Notes: a model not told the origin generated them from the letters alone. A stretch of 64,000 bases of DNA from Candidatus Eremiobacteraceae bacterium (GCA_036511855.1 DATCBN010000044.1:58455-122454), one strand, 5' to 3'. Counted from the first letter of the stretch, positions 47,024 through 56,122 are shown. Numbers and translations: made by a program.

Positions 47024-47775
47024 TGAAGCGCATCGCATGGATGTTCTTGGCCGCAGCGGTCGTCTTCGGATCCGCTGACGCCGCGAAAGCGCAGAACTTT
47101 TTCCGCCAGATGCGCGTGGATTCGTTTGTCGGCGCGGGCATCGACATGTATCATCACGGCGACTATAACGGCGCGCTCGATAAATTCGAAGCCGCTCTGC
47201 GCCTCTCGCCGGACGATCTGCAGGTGCGCTACAATCGCGCCCTGGACTTGTACGCGCTAGGCCGATTCCAAGACGCGGCGGCCGATTTCAAGACGTGCCT
47301 CTCGCAACAGCCCGATTTCGTGCCTGCGCTGTTCAACTTGGGCGTCACCGATATCGCGCTCAACGACTACGTCGGCGCGAAAGGCATCTTCGACCGGATA
47401 CTATCCGACCATCCGACGTCGATGCGCGCACATTTCGATCTCGGTCTTTCACAGTATCTATCGGGCCACGCCGATCAAGCGGAAAAGGATTTCGCGGTGG
47501 CCACGCTGCTGCATCCCCAATACGTTCAAGCACACTACGATCGCGCGCTTGCGCTCTATAAAACCGGCAACTTGGTGGGTGCTGACAATGAACTCACCGC
47601 GGCGTTGAAATTGAACTCGTCGTTCGCGAAGGCGTACTTCCTGCGCGGGGCGATCCGTCTGCGCCAAGGCGACAATACCGAGGCGCGCGGCCAGTTCGAG
47701 TCGGCGGCGAAGACGGCGGCAGACCCGGTGCTGAAATCGTTGTGCGCGCAGATCATCGCGCAGATCGGCGTCTAG
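47020..47775 (+). CDS. Exported TPR-repeat protein
   Basis: A 251-residue protein with a signal peptide (1-23, ...ADAAKA) and five or six tetratricopeptide repeats ('YHHGDYNGALDKFEAALRLSPDDLQ', 'ALGRFQDAAADFKTCLSQQPDF', 'ALYKTGNLVGADNELTAALKLNSS' and others; pieces). Scaffold for protein-protein contacts in the periplasm. ATG 47020 overlaps the previous TGA; a second ATG follows directly. Confidence 0.85.
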   Translation: MMKRIAWMFLAAAVVFGSADAAKAQNFFRQMRVDSFVGAGIDMYHHGDYNGALDKFEAALRLSPDDLQVRYNRALDLYALGRFQDAAADFKTCLSQQPDFVPALFNLGVTDIALNDYVGAKGIFDRILSDHPTSMRAHFDLGLSQYLSGHADQAEKDFAVATLLHPQYVQAHYDRALALYKTGNLVGADNELTAALKLNSSFAKAYFLRGAIRLRQGDNTEARGQFESAAKTAADPVLKSLCAQIIAQIGV

Positions 47776-47786
47776 GGCTCGACGCT

Positions 47787-47939
47787 TTAAGAGGCCTTGA
47801 GCTCCGAGTCGCGGACGAACAGCCGCCGCGACGAGATAAGCGCGATGTAATATGCGTGCAGCTCCTGCTCGTTGAGCTTGATTCTCGCTTTGTCGAGCTT
47901 TGATACGCGCCTTTTGCCGATGGGTCGCGGGGCTTTCAT
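47787..47939 (-). CDS. Small basic protein (50 residues), hypothetical
   Basis: A short open frame coding a basic helical peptide (begins 'KAPRPIGKRRVSKLDKA', ends 'RRLFVRDSELKAS'). It lies 16 bp downstream of the minus-strand gene 47956-48867 and its stop is only 11 bp from the convergent TPR stop, so it occupies otherwise empty coding space in an operon-like position. Cytoplasmic; nucleic-acid binding is conceivable from its charge only. Confidence 0.4.
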   Translation of the reverse strand: MKAPRPIGKRRVSKLDKARIKLNEQELHAYYIALISSRRLFVRDSELKAS

Positions 47940-47955
47940 ATGATTCCGGGCCTTC

Positions 47956-48867
47956 TTAGTGATGCTTGAATAGTGCCGGGTCGAAATACCAGTCTGGTAG
48001 AGTATTCGGAAAACCGAAGGCCGAGAAATAGTATTCGTAGTGGCCGCTGTCTGAAAGAAACGCCATTCGCACCTGTCCGTCGCCCTGTGCGCGGGTGATC
48101 AGCCAGTAGGACCCGACCGGACCGAACCATACGTCGGCCTCGACACTTCCCGTGGCCGGCCCTTTGCTACCGGAGCCGGAAGCGTGAGCTTTCCACACCT
48201 CGAATGTTTGGGTGTCCACCCACATATCTTTCCACGGATGTGTGCGATCGTCGTTGAGTGATTGCATGCCGATGTGAAATGTGTGATGGCCGTCGAAATC
48301 CTCCATTCCCACGAACCATACTTTATAGTACCGGTCGGCGGTGACGCTTTGCACGCCGAGCACAGCGGGGGTGGGCACCCCCGACGGCATCGTCTGTGGA
48401 CTCCCCACGGGCGGAGGAACGGTCGATCGCGGCGCGGGCGTGGCGTACAAGAGTATGTTGTCGTCCGGGGCCACCGGAAACGGATACCCGAAAATCGGCG
48501 TGTGGCCGCCGTTGCGGCTGGGCGCCATATCCTGCATCATGCCTTTGCCGTCGGAACGGTACCAAACGCGATAATCGTAGTTGAACGGTTTGCCGTGGTG
48601 CACGAATATCTCGTGCATCTGATAGGTCATATACGGCGGGTCGGGATTCTCACGCGCGACACGCTGCGCCGTGGAGAAGATCTGCAGCGCCGTTAGACCG
48701 CCCGGAATGGTTGGCGATGGCGATGGCGATGGCAGCGGCGAGTCGCTCGACGTAGGCTGCGGCACTACGCCAGAATCGGGGTCGAGAGCCAAAGCTGGAG
48801 CCGCCGCGACGACCGCGACGGCTGCCAGTAGCGCATAGAAAGCTGCTTTTCCTCGACCGTTGTCCAC
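47956..48867 (-). CDS. Exported hypothetical protein
   Basis: A 303-residue protein with a signal peptide (about 8-27, 'FYALLAAVAVVAAAPALA'), a Ser/Pro linker, then an all-beta domain ('MTYQMHEIFVHHGKPFNYDYRVWYR', 'HHTFHIGMQSLNDDRTHPWKDMWVDTQTFEV' in pieces). It ends in an aromatic strand 'YEYYFSAFGFPNTLPDWYFDP'. Shape suggests a lipoprotein-carrier-like half barrel, without a certain family. Upstream partner on the same strand is 48884-49519, 16 bp away. Confidence 0.68.
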   Translation of the reverse strand: MDNGRGKAAFYALLAAVAVVAAAPALALDPDSGVVPQPTSSDSPLPSPSPSPTIPGGLTALQIFSTAQRVARENPDPPYMTYQMHEIFVHHGKPFNYDYRVWYRSDGKGMMQDMAPSRNGGHTPIFGYPFPVAPDDNILLYATPAPRSTVPPPVGSPQTMPSGVPTPAVLGVQSVTADRYYKVWFVGMEDFDGHHTFHIGMQSLNDDRTHPWKDMWVDTQTFEVWKAHASGSGSKGPATGSVEADVWFGPVGSYWLITRAQGDGQVRMAFLSDSGHYEYYFSAFGFPNTLPDWYFDPALFKHH

Positions 48868-48883
48868 AACTAACTCAACGCAA

Positions 48884-49519
48884 TCACTTGACGTTTGGAT
48901 TCAGATCTGCGAATGCGCCGTTCGGATTCGGCACGAGCCAAAATCCTAGGTCCCAACATGTCGGGTGAAAGTGCGCCCATACCAACGTGGCTCCAGCCGG
49001 CAGCATCTTGTCGGCTTTGAGGTCGTCCGCCGTGATCGGATCCTTCTGCAAGTTGGGCAGTGCGCGGGCGCCGTGCGTCTGGACCGGCCCGTTGCCGATG
49101 CGGTACGCGTAGTGCATGTGCTGCGGAACGGTGACCCAGCGAGATGCGGCCACGGGATAGGCTGTCATCGAGGGGACCTTCGGCCACGCCCACTTCGCGT
49201 ATTCGTAGTCGAGACCGACGAGCTTGCCATTGCGGTCGTACCACAAGAAATTCGGTCGAAGCCGATCGATCTTGTCGTATGTCATATCCGAGTAGACGTA
49301 TGTGTGGTCGTCGGGCTCAAGCCGGGTGAGCTGCATGTAGCCGGCGGCTTGCGCCTCCTTGACGGTGGGATACTTGGCCAGCAGCACGGCGCTGACGCTC
49401 GAAATGAATGAGGCTTCCGCAGCGGTCGGCTTGGGCTGCGCGGCCGGCGTCGCCATCGCCATCGGCGCGTGCGCCGGAGTCGCCGCCATCGCGACCGCCA
49501 GAACCAGAGCATGAATCAT
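48884..49519 (-). CDS. Exported hypothetical protein
   Basis: A 211-residue protein with a signal peptide ('HALVLAVAMAATPAHA'), a Met/Ala/Pro linker, and a globular part with 'YPTVKEAQAAGYMQLTR', 'NFLWYDRNGKLVGLDYEYAKW' and 'LVWAHFHPTCWDLGFWLVPNPNG' (pieces). The last His/Cys/Trp-rich segment may bind metal. Divergent from the helicase-nuclease gene. Family not recognised. Confidence 0.65.
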   Translation of the reverse strand: MIHALVLAVAMAATPAHAPMAMATPAAQPKPTAAEASFISSVSAVLLAKYPTVKEAQAAGYMQLTRLEPDDHTYVYSDMTYDKIDRLRPNFLWYDRNGKLVGLDYEYAKWAWPKVPSMTAYPVAASRWVTVPQHMHYAYRIGNGPVQTHGARALPNLQKDPITADDLKADKMLPAGATLVWAHFHPTCWDLGFWLVPNPNGAFADLNPNVK

Positions 49520-49618
49520 ATTTTGACCCTCCCGGGACTGACCGTTCGCACCTCACCGCGACGCGTACCTGCGTCGCGCACAGGAGCGCTCGCGGTCGCG
49601 TCGGGAACATCGACGGGA

Positions 49619-52600
49619 ATGGATACGTTCGAGCCAACACGCGAACAGCGGAGCGTCATCGAACACGAAGGCAGCCATCTGCTCGTGTTCGCCGGCCCTG
49701 GCACAGGCAAGACGGAAACGCTCGCGCGGCGGTTCGCGTGGCTCGTCGCCGAGCGCGGCGTGGCTCCGGCCGAGATCCTCGTTCTGACTTTTTCGCGCCA
49801 TGCCACCGGCGCCATGCGCGAACGGATCGTGAAACGCCTTCGCGAATCGGCCGCCGGGGCGTTCGCCGTCCGCGAGTTGCACGTCCGCACGTTTCACGGA
49901 TTTTGTGCGCGGCTCATCGATGGCGACGCGCCTCGATCGCGCAGCCACCGGCTGCTGACGCCGATCATCGAGAGGTTGTTATTTCAACAGGTGGTGCAGC
50001 GCGCGTCCCTCAGCACCATTCCGCTTGCGGCGCGCGGTAGCACACGCTTCGCCACGGATGCCCTCACGTTCTTCGCACAAGCGAAGGGGCAGGGAGCGAC
50101 GCCGAAAGATCTCGCGCACATCGCGCGAGACGCGTCGAATCCGCGGCTCAAGGATTTGGCTTCGCTTTTTTCGGCGATGGAAGCCGAGCGCGGCCGGCTT
50201 GGGATGTCGGACTTCCGCGATTACGTCAACGACGCAGTCGCCGCGCTTGGAGACCCGGCGTCTCCGGCATCGCGCTGGTGGCGCGCCGGCAGATTCGCGC
50301 ACATCCTGGTCGACGAGTTTCAAGACAGCGACGCGGTGCAGCTTCGCCTGCTCGAGCTTTTGGCCGGCGATGCGCGCACCGCGCCTAATCCCCGGCCTGC
50401 GATCTGCTTCGTCGGCGACGTCAATCAGTCCATCTATCGCTTTCGCGGCGCGAATCCGGACAACGTCCGTCAAGTCGGCGAGCGGTTCAACTGCGCCGTG
50501 CTCTCGCTCACCGCCAACCGCCGGTCGGCGCAGGCCGTTCTCGACGTCGCCAACGCAACCCAATCGCTCGATCCGCAATCGCTCACCACGGCGGAGAATC
50601 GGGCCCTGCCCGGATCGGTCACGCTGCGCCGGCCCGCCTCGCAAAAAGACGAGGCGTCGCTCATCGCCGACCACATCGCGCAGCGCATCGCGTCGGGCAC
50701 CGCTCCCTCGCAGATCGCGGTGCTGCTGCGCGCGGTCGAACCGCTGCGCACACTTGTCGCCGCGTCGTTGGCCGAGCGCGGCGTGCCGGTGGCAGCGCAC
50801 GCAGGCGCAGGCATTCACGACGATCCGCTGATCGCCGCGATCGGCGCGGCGCTGGCGCTCATCCGCGCGCAACGCGACGCTAATCGCTGGACCTCGCTGC
50901 TCGTCAACCCGTTGATCGGCTATCGCGCCATCACAGTCCGTATGGCGCTGCGCGATGAGCCGTTCGAGCCATTCGATGCCCTGATCGCGGAGCCGCCGCA
51001 GGGAAGACGTCCGTTCGCTGAATTCGCGGCCGCGTGGCGGCGAGTGCTCGCGGCATACGCCGCGCAAGAGCCGGACGAGTTCGTCGCCACCGTCGTCCGC
51101 GAACTCGACCTGTTGGGCGCGGTGCGCGACGCCGCGGAAGTCCCGGGGTTCGATCCGCGCGTCTCGCCGCGGCGGCTCGCGCAACTCATGTCGGCCGCTC
51201 ACGATCTCCGCGGCGCGTGGCGTGGCCTTGGCGGCGGCAGATACACCACCGCGAAATTCGTCGAAGAACTCGAAGAGATCGTCGCGTTGCTCGGTGACGC
51301 GGTCGAACCGCCCGACGCCGATGCCGGGGGCGTGCGCGTTATGTCCATCCACGCGGCCAAGGGTCTTGAGTTCGATGCCGTCGTCATGCCGCAAGCGCTC
51401 GAAGGCGTTCTGCCGGCGCGGCCACGCCGTCATCCATTGCTGGACGATGGCATTCTCGACCGGTTGCGAGCCGCGGAAATGTTGCCCGACATCGGTTCGG
51501 AACAATCGCGCCGCGAAGAAGCGTCGCTGTGGTACGTGGCGTTGACGCGCGCGCGCTTCGACGTGTTGGTGACGGCACCGGTCCGCGATGCCGACGGCAT
51601 CGAATCGGCCCTGTCGCCATTCGCCGCGATGTTGGCCGGCGATTCGGAAAATGTCGCTCGAGCCGGTGCCGATGGCTCGCCTTTCGGTCCGCGGCGCATC
51701 GCGCGCGAAGTATCCGAAGCGCTCGCGAATGCGACGCCGGCAGAACGACTGGCACCGGGAGTTCGCGAGTACCTGAGCGAGCGTCCACCGCTTCGTGCAC
51801 TGGTCGAGGGTTCGACGCTTGAAGTGTCGGTGCCGGCGTCGCTTCGATACGACACCGGTGCGCTTTCGCCCAGCGGCATTTCCGCGTACGTCAAGTGCCC
51901 TCGACAATTCTATTACAAGTACGTGCTAGGACTCGAGGATCGCGCCGACGACGATGCAACACAGCCCGGCATGTACTTGCACACCGTGCTGCAGCGCTTT
52001 CACGAACGCGAAACCAACTTCACGGCGGTAACTGATGCCGCTGCGGAGACGGAGCGCTATCGCGTTGCGCTGCACCGCATCGCCGCCGAGGAAGCGCCGG
52101 CATTTGCGGCCGCGCTCGGCATCGCGCCCCAGGCGCCGCGTGCGCGTTACGAAGCGGCGCGGGTCGAGCGCTACCTCCACCGGTATGCCGCGCTGCTCGC
52201 GGGCGAAGCGCTGCGCAACCCGTTCACGGTGCTCGACCGGGAGCGCTGGGTCGAAGCGGAGGTGGCCGGAGTTCACGTCCGCGGCCGGTTGGATCGCGTG
52301 GACCGGCTCGCCGACGGCCGGCTCGCCATCCGCGACTACAAACTCGGCCGGCGGCAGGGTATCGGTTGCGCAGCGGCCGTCCGCGGCGCGCTCGCGGTGT
52401 TGAGCGCCGGCGACCCGCTTTTCGGCGACGCTCCCGACGGGCTTTCGCTGCAGACCATCTTCTACGTGCCGGGTGTGGAAGCGGCGTTTGGAGCGCGGGT
52501 CGCGCGCATGGACTTCATCTACATGCGCGGCAAGGACGGCAAGGGCGACGATGCCGCGCCATATGCGGACTCGGTTGCAATTCTCGAAGCGCCGGACGAA

Positions 52601-52795
52601 CTCGATCCGACGGGTGCCGCTTCAAATCTCACTCGCGCCGAACTCGAGCGCGTGTGGCTGGAGATCGGTGCGGCAGTCATGGCCGAATGCGCCGGCGGTG
52701 AGATGCGCTCGTTCGTCACGGCTGTCGACGTCGCAACGTGCCGCTTCTGCCCCTACACAAAGGTCTGTCCTGGACCGGGAATGGTGACCGCGTGA
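49619..52795 (+). CDS. UvrD-type helicase with C-terminal RecB nuclease and Fe-S staple (AdnAB/AddAB-like, subunit 1)
   Basis: A 1058-residue fusion of SF1 helicase and PD-(D/E)XK nuclease for double-strand-break end processing. Walker A 'AGPGTGKT' has Lys31; Walker B 'LVDEFQDS' lies near 231; motif III is 'GDVNQSIYRFRGA' and motif VI 'YVALTRAR'. Nuclease core: 'GRLDRVDRLADGRLAIRDYKLG' (Asp and Lys near 905; pieces). Fe-S staple cysteines are one in 'CPRQFYYKY' (about 760) and three in 'CRFCPYTKVC' (1040-1049). ATG 49619 was chosen; the frame opens further to 49511 without helicase sequence. GTGA overlap with the next gene. Confidence 0.9.
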   Translation: MDTFEPTREQRSVIEHEGSHLLVFAGPGTGKTETLARRFAWLVAERGVAPAEILVLTFSRHATGAMRERIVKRLRESAAGAFAVRELHVRTFHGFCARLIDGDAPRSRSHRLLTPIIERLLFQQVVQRASLSTIPLAARGSTRFATDALTFFAQAKGQGATPKDLAHIARDASNPRLKDLASLFSAMEAERGRLGMSDFRDYVNDAVAALGDPASPASRWWRAGRFAHILVDEFQDSDAVQLRLLELLAGDARTAPNPRPAICFVGDVNQSIYRFRGANPDNVRQVGERFNCAVLSLTANRRSAQAVLDVANATQSLDPQSLTTAENRALPGSVTLRRPASQKDEASLIADHIAQRIASGTAPSQIAVLLRAVEPLRTLVAASLAERGVPVAAHAGAGIHDDPLIAAIGAALALIRAQRDANRWTSLLVNPLIGYRAITVRMALRDEPFEPFDALIAEPPQGRRPFAEFAAAWRRVLAAYAAQEPDEFVATVVRELDLLGAVRDAAEVPGFDPRVSPRRLAQLMSAAHDLRGAWRGLGGGRYTTAKFVEELEEIVALLGDAVEPPDADAGGVRVMSIHAAKGLEFDAVVMPQALEGVLPARPRRHPLLDDGILDRLRAAEMLPDIGSEQSRREEASLWYVALTRARFDVLVTAPVRDADGIESALSPFAAMLAGDSENVARAGADGSPFGPRRIAREVSEALANATPAERLAPGVREYLSERPPLRALVEGSTLEVSVPASLRYDTGALSPSGISAYVKCPRQFYYKYVLGLEDRADDDATQPGMYLHTVLQRFHERETNFTAVTDAAAETERYRVALHRIAAEEAPAFAAALGIAPQAPRARYEAARVERYLHRYAALLAGEALRNPFTVLDRERWVEAEVAGVHVRGRLDRVDRLADGRLAIRDYKLGRRQGIGCAAAVRGALAVLSAGDPLFGDAPDGLSLQTIFYVPGVEAAFGARVARMDFIYMRGKDGKGDDAAPYADSVAILEAPDELDPTGAASNLTRAELERVWLEIGAAVMAECAGGEMRSFVTAVDVATCRFCPYTKVCPGPGMVTA

Positions 52796-55700
52796 GCGAG
52801 TTGGCGGACGCGCCGCGCACGGGTCTAAGCGACGAGCAGCAGCGCGTGGTCGATCATCCGATCGGCATCCCGGCCACGGTCGACGCCGGTGCGGGGACCG
52901 GCAAGACCCATACTGTGGTGGCCCGCGTCGTAGCGCTGCACAAAAGCGGCGCATGTCCGGCATCAAAACTCTTGCTGCTCACGTTTGGCCGCAAGGCCGC
53001 CGCAGAGTTGCGCGGTCGCGTGTTGCGCGAACTCGGCTCCGGCGTGGAGCCGCCGCAATGCGCCACCTTTCACTCATTCGCGCATGACGTATTGCTCGAT
53101 CACGCGTACGACATCGGACTATCGCCCGACACGGTCGTCCTCGAGGACGCCGATGCGCGGCTGATCTTTCGCGCTGCGTCCGACGATCTCGTCCTCGGGC
53201 GTCTGAACGTCGATCCCACCGCATTTCCGCTCCGGCGCGCGGACGATCTGATATCGGGCCTCTTCAGCGTGATGATGCGGCTCAAGCAGTCGGCGATCAC
53301 GCCGGATGAATTCGAACGGCGCGCCCTCGCCGCCGGCGAACGCATCCAAGCGATTCCGTTTCGGCAACTGCGACAGCCGTATGTGAAGAAAAAAGGCTTC
53401 AAGCTCTTCGCCGAAATCGACGATGCGCGCTTCACGCGCGAATCGCACGAGTATTCCACTCGCGTGCGCGCCGCGGCCGCATTGTTCCGGCAATTCGACG
53501 GCCTGTTGCTGCGGCGCCCGGCCCTGACGTATTCCGACTTGTTGTTCCGCGCCGACGTCGAAGTGCGCAAGCGTCCGGCGCTTCGAGATGAGCTGCGACG
53601 CCGCTTCGCGCATTGCATCGTAGACGAGTATCAGGACACCGACGTGGCACAGCATCGCTTTCTCCAAGCGGTCTTCGGCGAAGCGCTCGAGCGGGTGATC
53701 GCGGTCGGCGACGTGCGGCAAAGCATCTACGCGTTCCGCGGCGCGCATCCCGAGAACATGGACGACTTCGCAGCTCTTTCCGGCTGCGTGCCGTTCCGGC
53801 TCACGCAGAGCCGTCGTTCGCGCCAAGAGATCCTCGACTTCGCGCATCGGGTGATCGCAGCCGACAGGGGCGACATCGAACCACTTCGGGCGCACCGCGG
53901 CCCCGCCGGCGCGCGCGTGGTGAAGGTCGCGAGCATGTGGCAGGCCGACGGCGTACCGCGTAATGCCGCGGAGCAGCGCCGGATAGAAGCCGAGTGGCTC
54001 GCCGGGCAAATAGCGTCGCGGCTTTCGCGGGGCGATCTGCGCCCGCGCGATATCGCGGTGCTGCTGCGCTACAAGACCAACACGCAGATCTATACCGACG
54101 CGCTGATGCGTGCCGGAGTGCCATTTCAATTGACCGGCGGCGTCGGGTTTTACGATGCGCCGGAAGTGCTCGATGCGTTGGCGTGGCTGCGGCTGTTGGC
54201 CGACCCGTTGGATTCTCACGCGGCGGCCCGCATCGTGCAGTCGCCGGTTTTCGGCGCGAACGATGCGGACGTCGTGGCACTTTCTTCTAATCTTTTGAGA
54301 TCCGATCCAACGGCGTTCGCACGGCGCGTGTTCGTCGAACCGGTGAGCCACGCGGTGAGCGCCGACGGGCGCGTTCGGGTGGCGCGGCTTCGCGAGACGT
54401 TGGATGCGCTCGAGCAGTTCGCGGGGCAGTCGCTCACGGCCGCGTTCCCGTCGGTTCTGGATCGCGCCGGCCTTCGACTATACCACGAACAGAATGCCGA
54501 TCGGCGCGCGCCGCAGGCGCTCGCGAATTTGCGGAAGCTCGAGCAGCTTGCGGTTGGGTTCGCGCAGAGGAACCCCGGCGCGTCCGCACGCGATTTCACG
54601 GACTATCTCGACGAGTTGGAGAGTGAATCGGGCGACGAGCGCGAGGCCGATGCGTCGGAGGTCGATGCCGTCGTCGTGACCACGGTCCACAATGCGAAGG
54701 GCCTCGAATGGCCGGTGGTGTTCGTCGCCGATGTCTGGCCGAGCAATTCGCGCTCCGCTCTGCTGACGCTCGACGCCGATGGTGCGCTCTTGTGTTCGGA
54801 AGACGGCCACGGTCACGAGCCGTTCCATGTGCTCGCGCGGCAGCTCGATGCCGACGCCGACGGATTGGTGCCGCGAGACGCCGACCACCCTTCCCGCGCT
54901 GCCGTTGACCGCGAAGAACGCCGGCTGTTCTACGTGGCGCTGACGCGCGCGCGCGACGAATTGTACGTCAGCGGCAAGCGGCGAATATTGAGCCGCGCGA
55001 ATCCACACGGTAAGGCGCACGATTTCTTGGACGAGACTTATGCGTGGCTTGACGCGATGGGGTGGCCTGCCGACGAACCGGTACCGTCGGCGTTAGTGCG
55101 CGGCACGGCGGAGGGTGACGGGCGTTCATCGCCGGCCCAAGAGAACGGCTTGCGCGCGCGCGACTACTTGTCGCGAATGTTCCCGGCGGAACGCCCCGCC
55201 TCGGCGGCGTCGGCGTTGCCGCTTTCCTTTTCAATCATCAGGCGCTTTGAGGAGTGCCCGCGCGCCGTGGCCTACGCGGCGAAACTCCGAATTCCGCCGC
55301 TTGCAGCGGACCGTTCGACCAGGTTCGACTCCGAGACATATGACGGCCCCGTCCGCGACCCCGATTCGCTGCTCGGCCTCGGGGCGTACGGGGATCTTGT
55401 CCATCGCGCGCTCGAACTCTGGGCAGCGTCTCGGATCGAAGGCCGCGATGCTGCCGCCGGGTCCGACGCGATACGCCAAGCCGCTCAAGAACTTGGCCAA
55501 TCGCCGTCGAAATCCGACGCGCGTCGCGCTGTCGACGCACTGAATGCGATGACCACGGCCCTTGCCGGATGGACGCCGCTCTACGCAGAGGCGCCATTCA
55601 CGCTTGATATCGCCGGCGTCACCGTTTCGGGATTCATCGACCTGATCGCGCGCGATGCATCGGGCAATCCTGCCGTCATCGACTACAAGACGGGGTCTGC

Positions 55701-55968
55701 ACCGCCTTCGGATTACGCGCTGCAGCTCGCGCTCTATCGCGAAGCGGTTCGGGCTGCGTACGGTTTGGAGGCGCGCGGACTCATCGCCCGCATCCGCGAT
55801 GGAGTCGTCGCGTTCGAGCCCGTGCCGGAGCTCGATCGAGCCACCATCGAGTCGCGCGTCCGCACCGCTGCGTCGGGAATCTCAAGTGCCGACGACACGC
55901 CTCGCCCCGGTCCGTGGTGCACGACTTGTCCGTACCGCGCGGCACCGTGCATGTCGTTCCTGTACTAG
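52792..55968 (+). CDS. UvrD-type helicase with C-terminal RecB nuclease and Fe-S staple (AdnAB/AddAB-like, subunit 2)
   Basis: Also 1058 residues, from GTG 52792 overlapping the previous stop. Walker A 'AGAGTGKT' (Lys38), Walker B 'IVDEYQDT' near 276, 'GDVRQSIYAFRGA' and motif VI 'YVALTRARDELYVSG'. Nuclease core 'AVIDYKTG' near 963 followed by 'LQLALYREA' (the Q-x3-Y motif). Staple cysteines: 'CPRAVAYA' (about 822) and 'CTTCPYRAAPC' (1042-1052). Each subunit keeps both an ATPase and a nuclease, as in mycobacterial AdnAB rather than AddAB/RecBCD, where one nuclease or motor is often lost. The TAG stop is provided by the first repeat unit. Confidence 0.9.
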   Translation: MSELADAPRTGLSDEQQRVVDHPIGIPATVDAGAGTGKTHTVVARVVALHKSGACPASKLLLLTFGRKAAAELRGRVLRELGSGVEPPQCATFHSFAHDVLLDHAYDIGLSPDTVVLEDADARLIFRAASDDLVLGRLNVDPTAFPLRRADDLISGLFSVMMRLKQSAITPDEFERRALAAGERIQAIPFRQLRQPYVKKKGFKLFAEIDDARFTRESHEYSTRVRAAAALFRQFDGLLLRRPALTYSDLLFRADVEVRKRPALRDELRRRFAHCIVDEYQDTDVAQHRFLQAVFGEALERVIAVGDVRQSIYAFRGAHPENMDDFAALSGCVPFRLTQSRRSRQEILDFAHRVIAADRGDIEPLRAHRGPAGARVVKVASMWQADGVPRNAAEQRRIEAEWLAGQIASRLSRGDLRPRDIAVLLRYKTNTQIYTDALMRAGVPFQLTGGVGFYDAPEVLDALAWLRLLADPLDSHAAARIVQSPVFGANDADVVALSSNLLRSDPTAFARRVFVEPVSHAVSADGRVRVARLRETLDALEQFAGQSLTAAFPSVLDRAGLRLYHEQNADRRAPQALANLRKLEQLAVGFAQRNPGASARDFTDYLDELESESGDEREADASEVDAVVVTTVHNAKGLEWPVVFVADVWPSNSRSALLTLDADGALLCSEDGHGHEPFHVLARQLDADADGLVPRDADHPSRAAVDREERRLFYVALTRARDELYVSGKRRILSRANPHGKAHDFLDETYAWLDAMGWPADEPVPSALVRGTAEGDGRSSPAQENGLRARDYLSRMFPAERPASAASALPLSFSIIRRFEECPRAVAYAAKLRIPPLAADRSTRFDSETYDGPVRDPDSLLGLGAYGDLVHRALELWAASRIEGRDAAAGSDAIRQAAQELGQSPSKSDARRAVDALNAMTTALAGWTPLYAEAPFTLDIAGVTVSGFIDLIARDASGNPAVIDYKTGSAPPSDYALQLALYREAVRAAYGLEARGLIARIRDGVVAFEPVPELDRATIESRVRTAASGISSADDTPRPGPWCTTCPYRAAPCMSFLY

Positions 55969-56122
55969 GGCAAGCATCGCTTGCCCATTTTTTGGGCCTC
56001 CGTACTAGGGCAAGCATCGCTCGCCCATTTTTTGGGCCTCCGTACTAGGGCAAGCATCGCTTGCCCCGAGTTTTTTTTCGATGGGCAAGCGATGCTTGCC
56101 CTAGTACACCTCACCCCGCCTA
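55962..56122. repeat. REPIN-like array: three 40-bp tandem units plus inverted copy
   Basis: GTACTAG + GGGCAAGC-type hairpin begins at 55962, 56002 and 56042, exactly 40 bp apart (unit includes a T-run and GGGCCTCC); the second has one change (GCTCGCCC). A T8 tract and an inverted copy closed by TAGTAC follow. A GTAGGCGGGGTGAGG remnant in inverse orientation ends the array. Both convergent flanking genes take their TAG stops from it (55966-55968 and 56122-56120). Confidence 0.93.

Noticed and set aside
49979..51907. 642-residue open frame on minus
   Set aside because: It is antisense to the first helicase-nuclease gene, Arg-rich and without domain logic; long antisense frames are expected at this GC content.
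55962..56122. CRISPR array (regularly spaced repeats)
   Set aside because: The 40-bp spacing is a tandem duplication: the spacers are identical to one another, the units are palindromic REP hairpins, and no cas gene is present.
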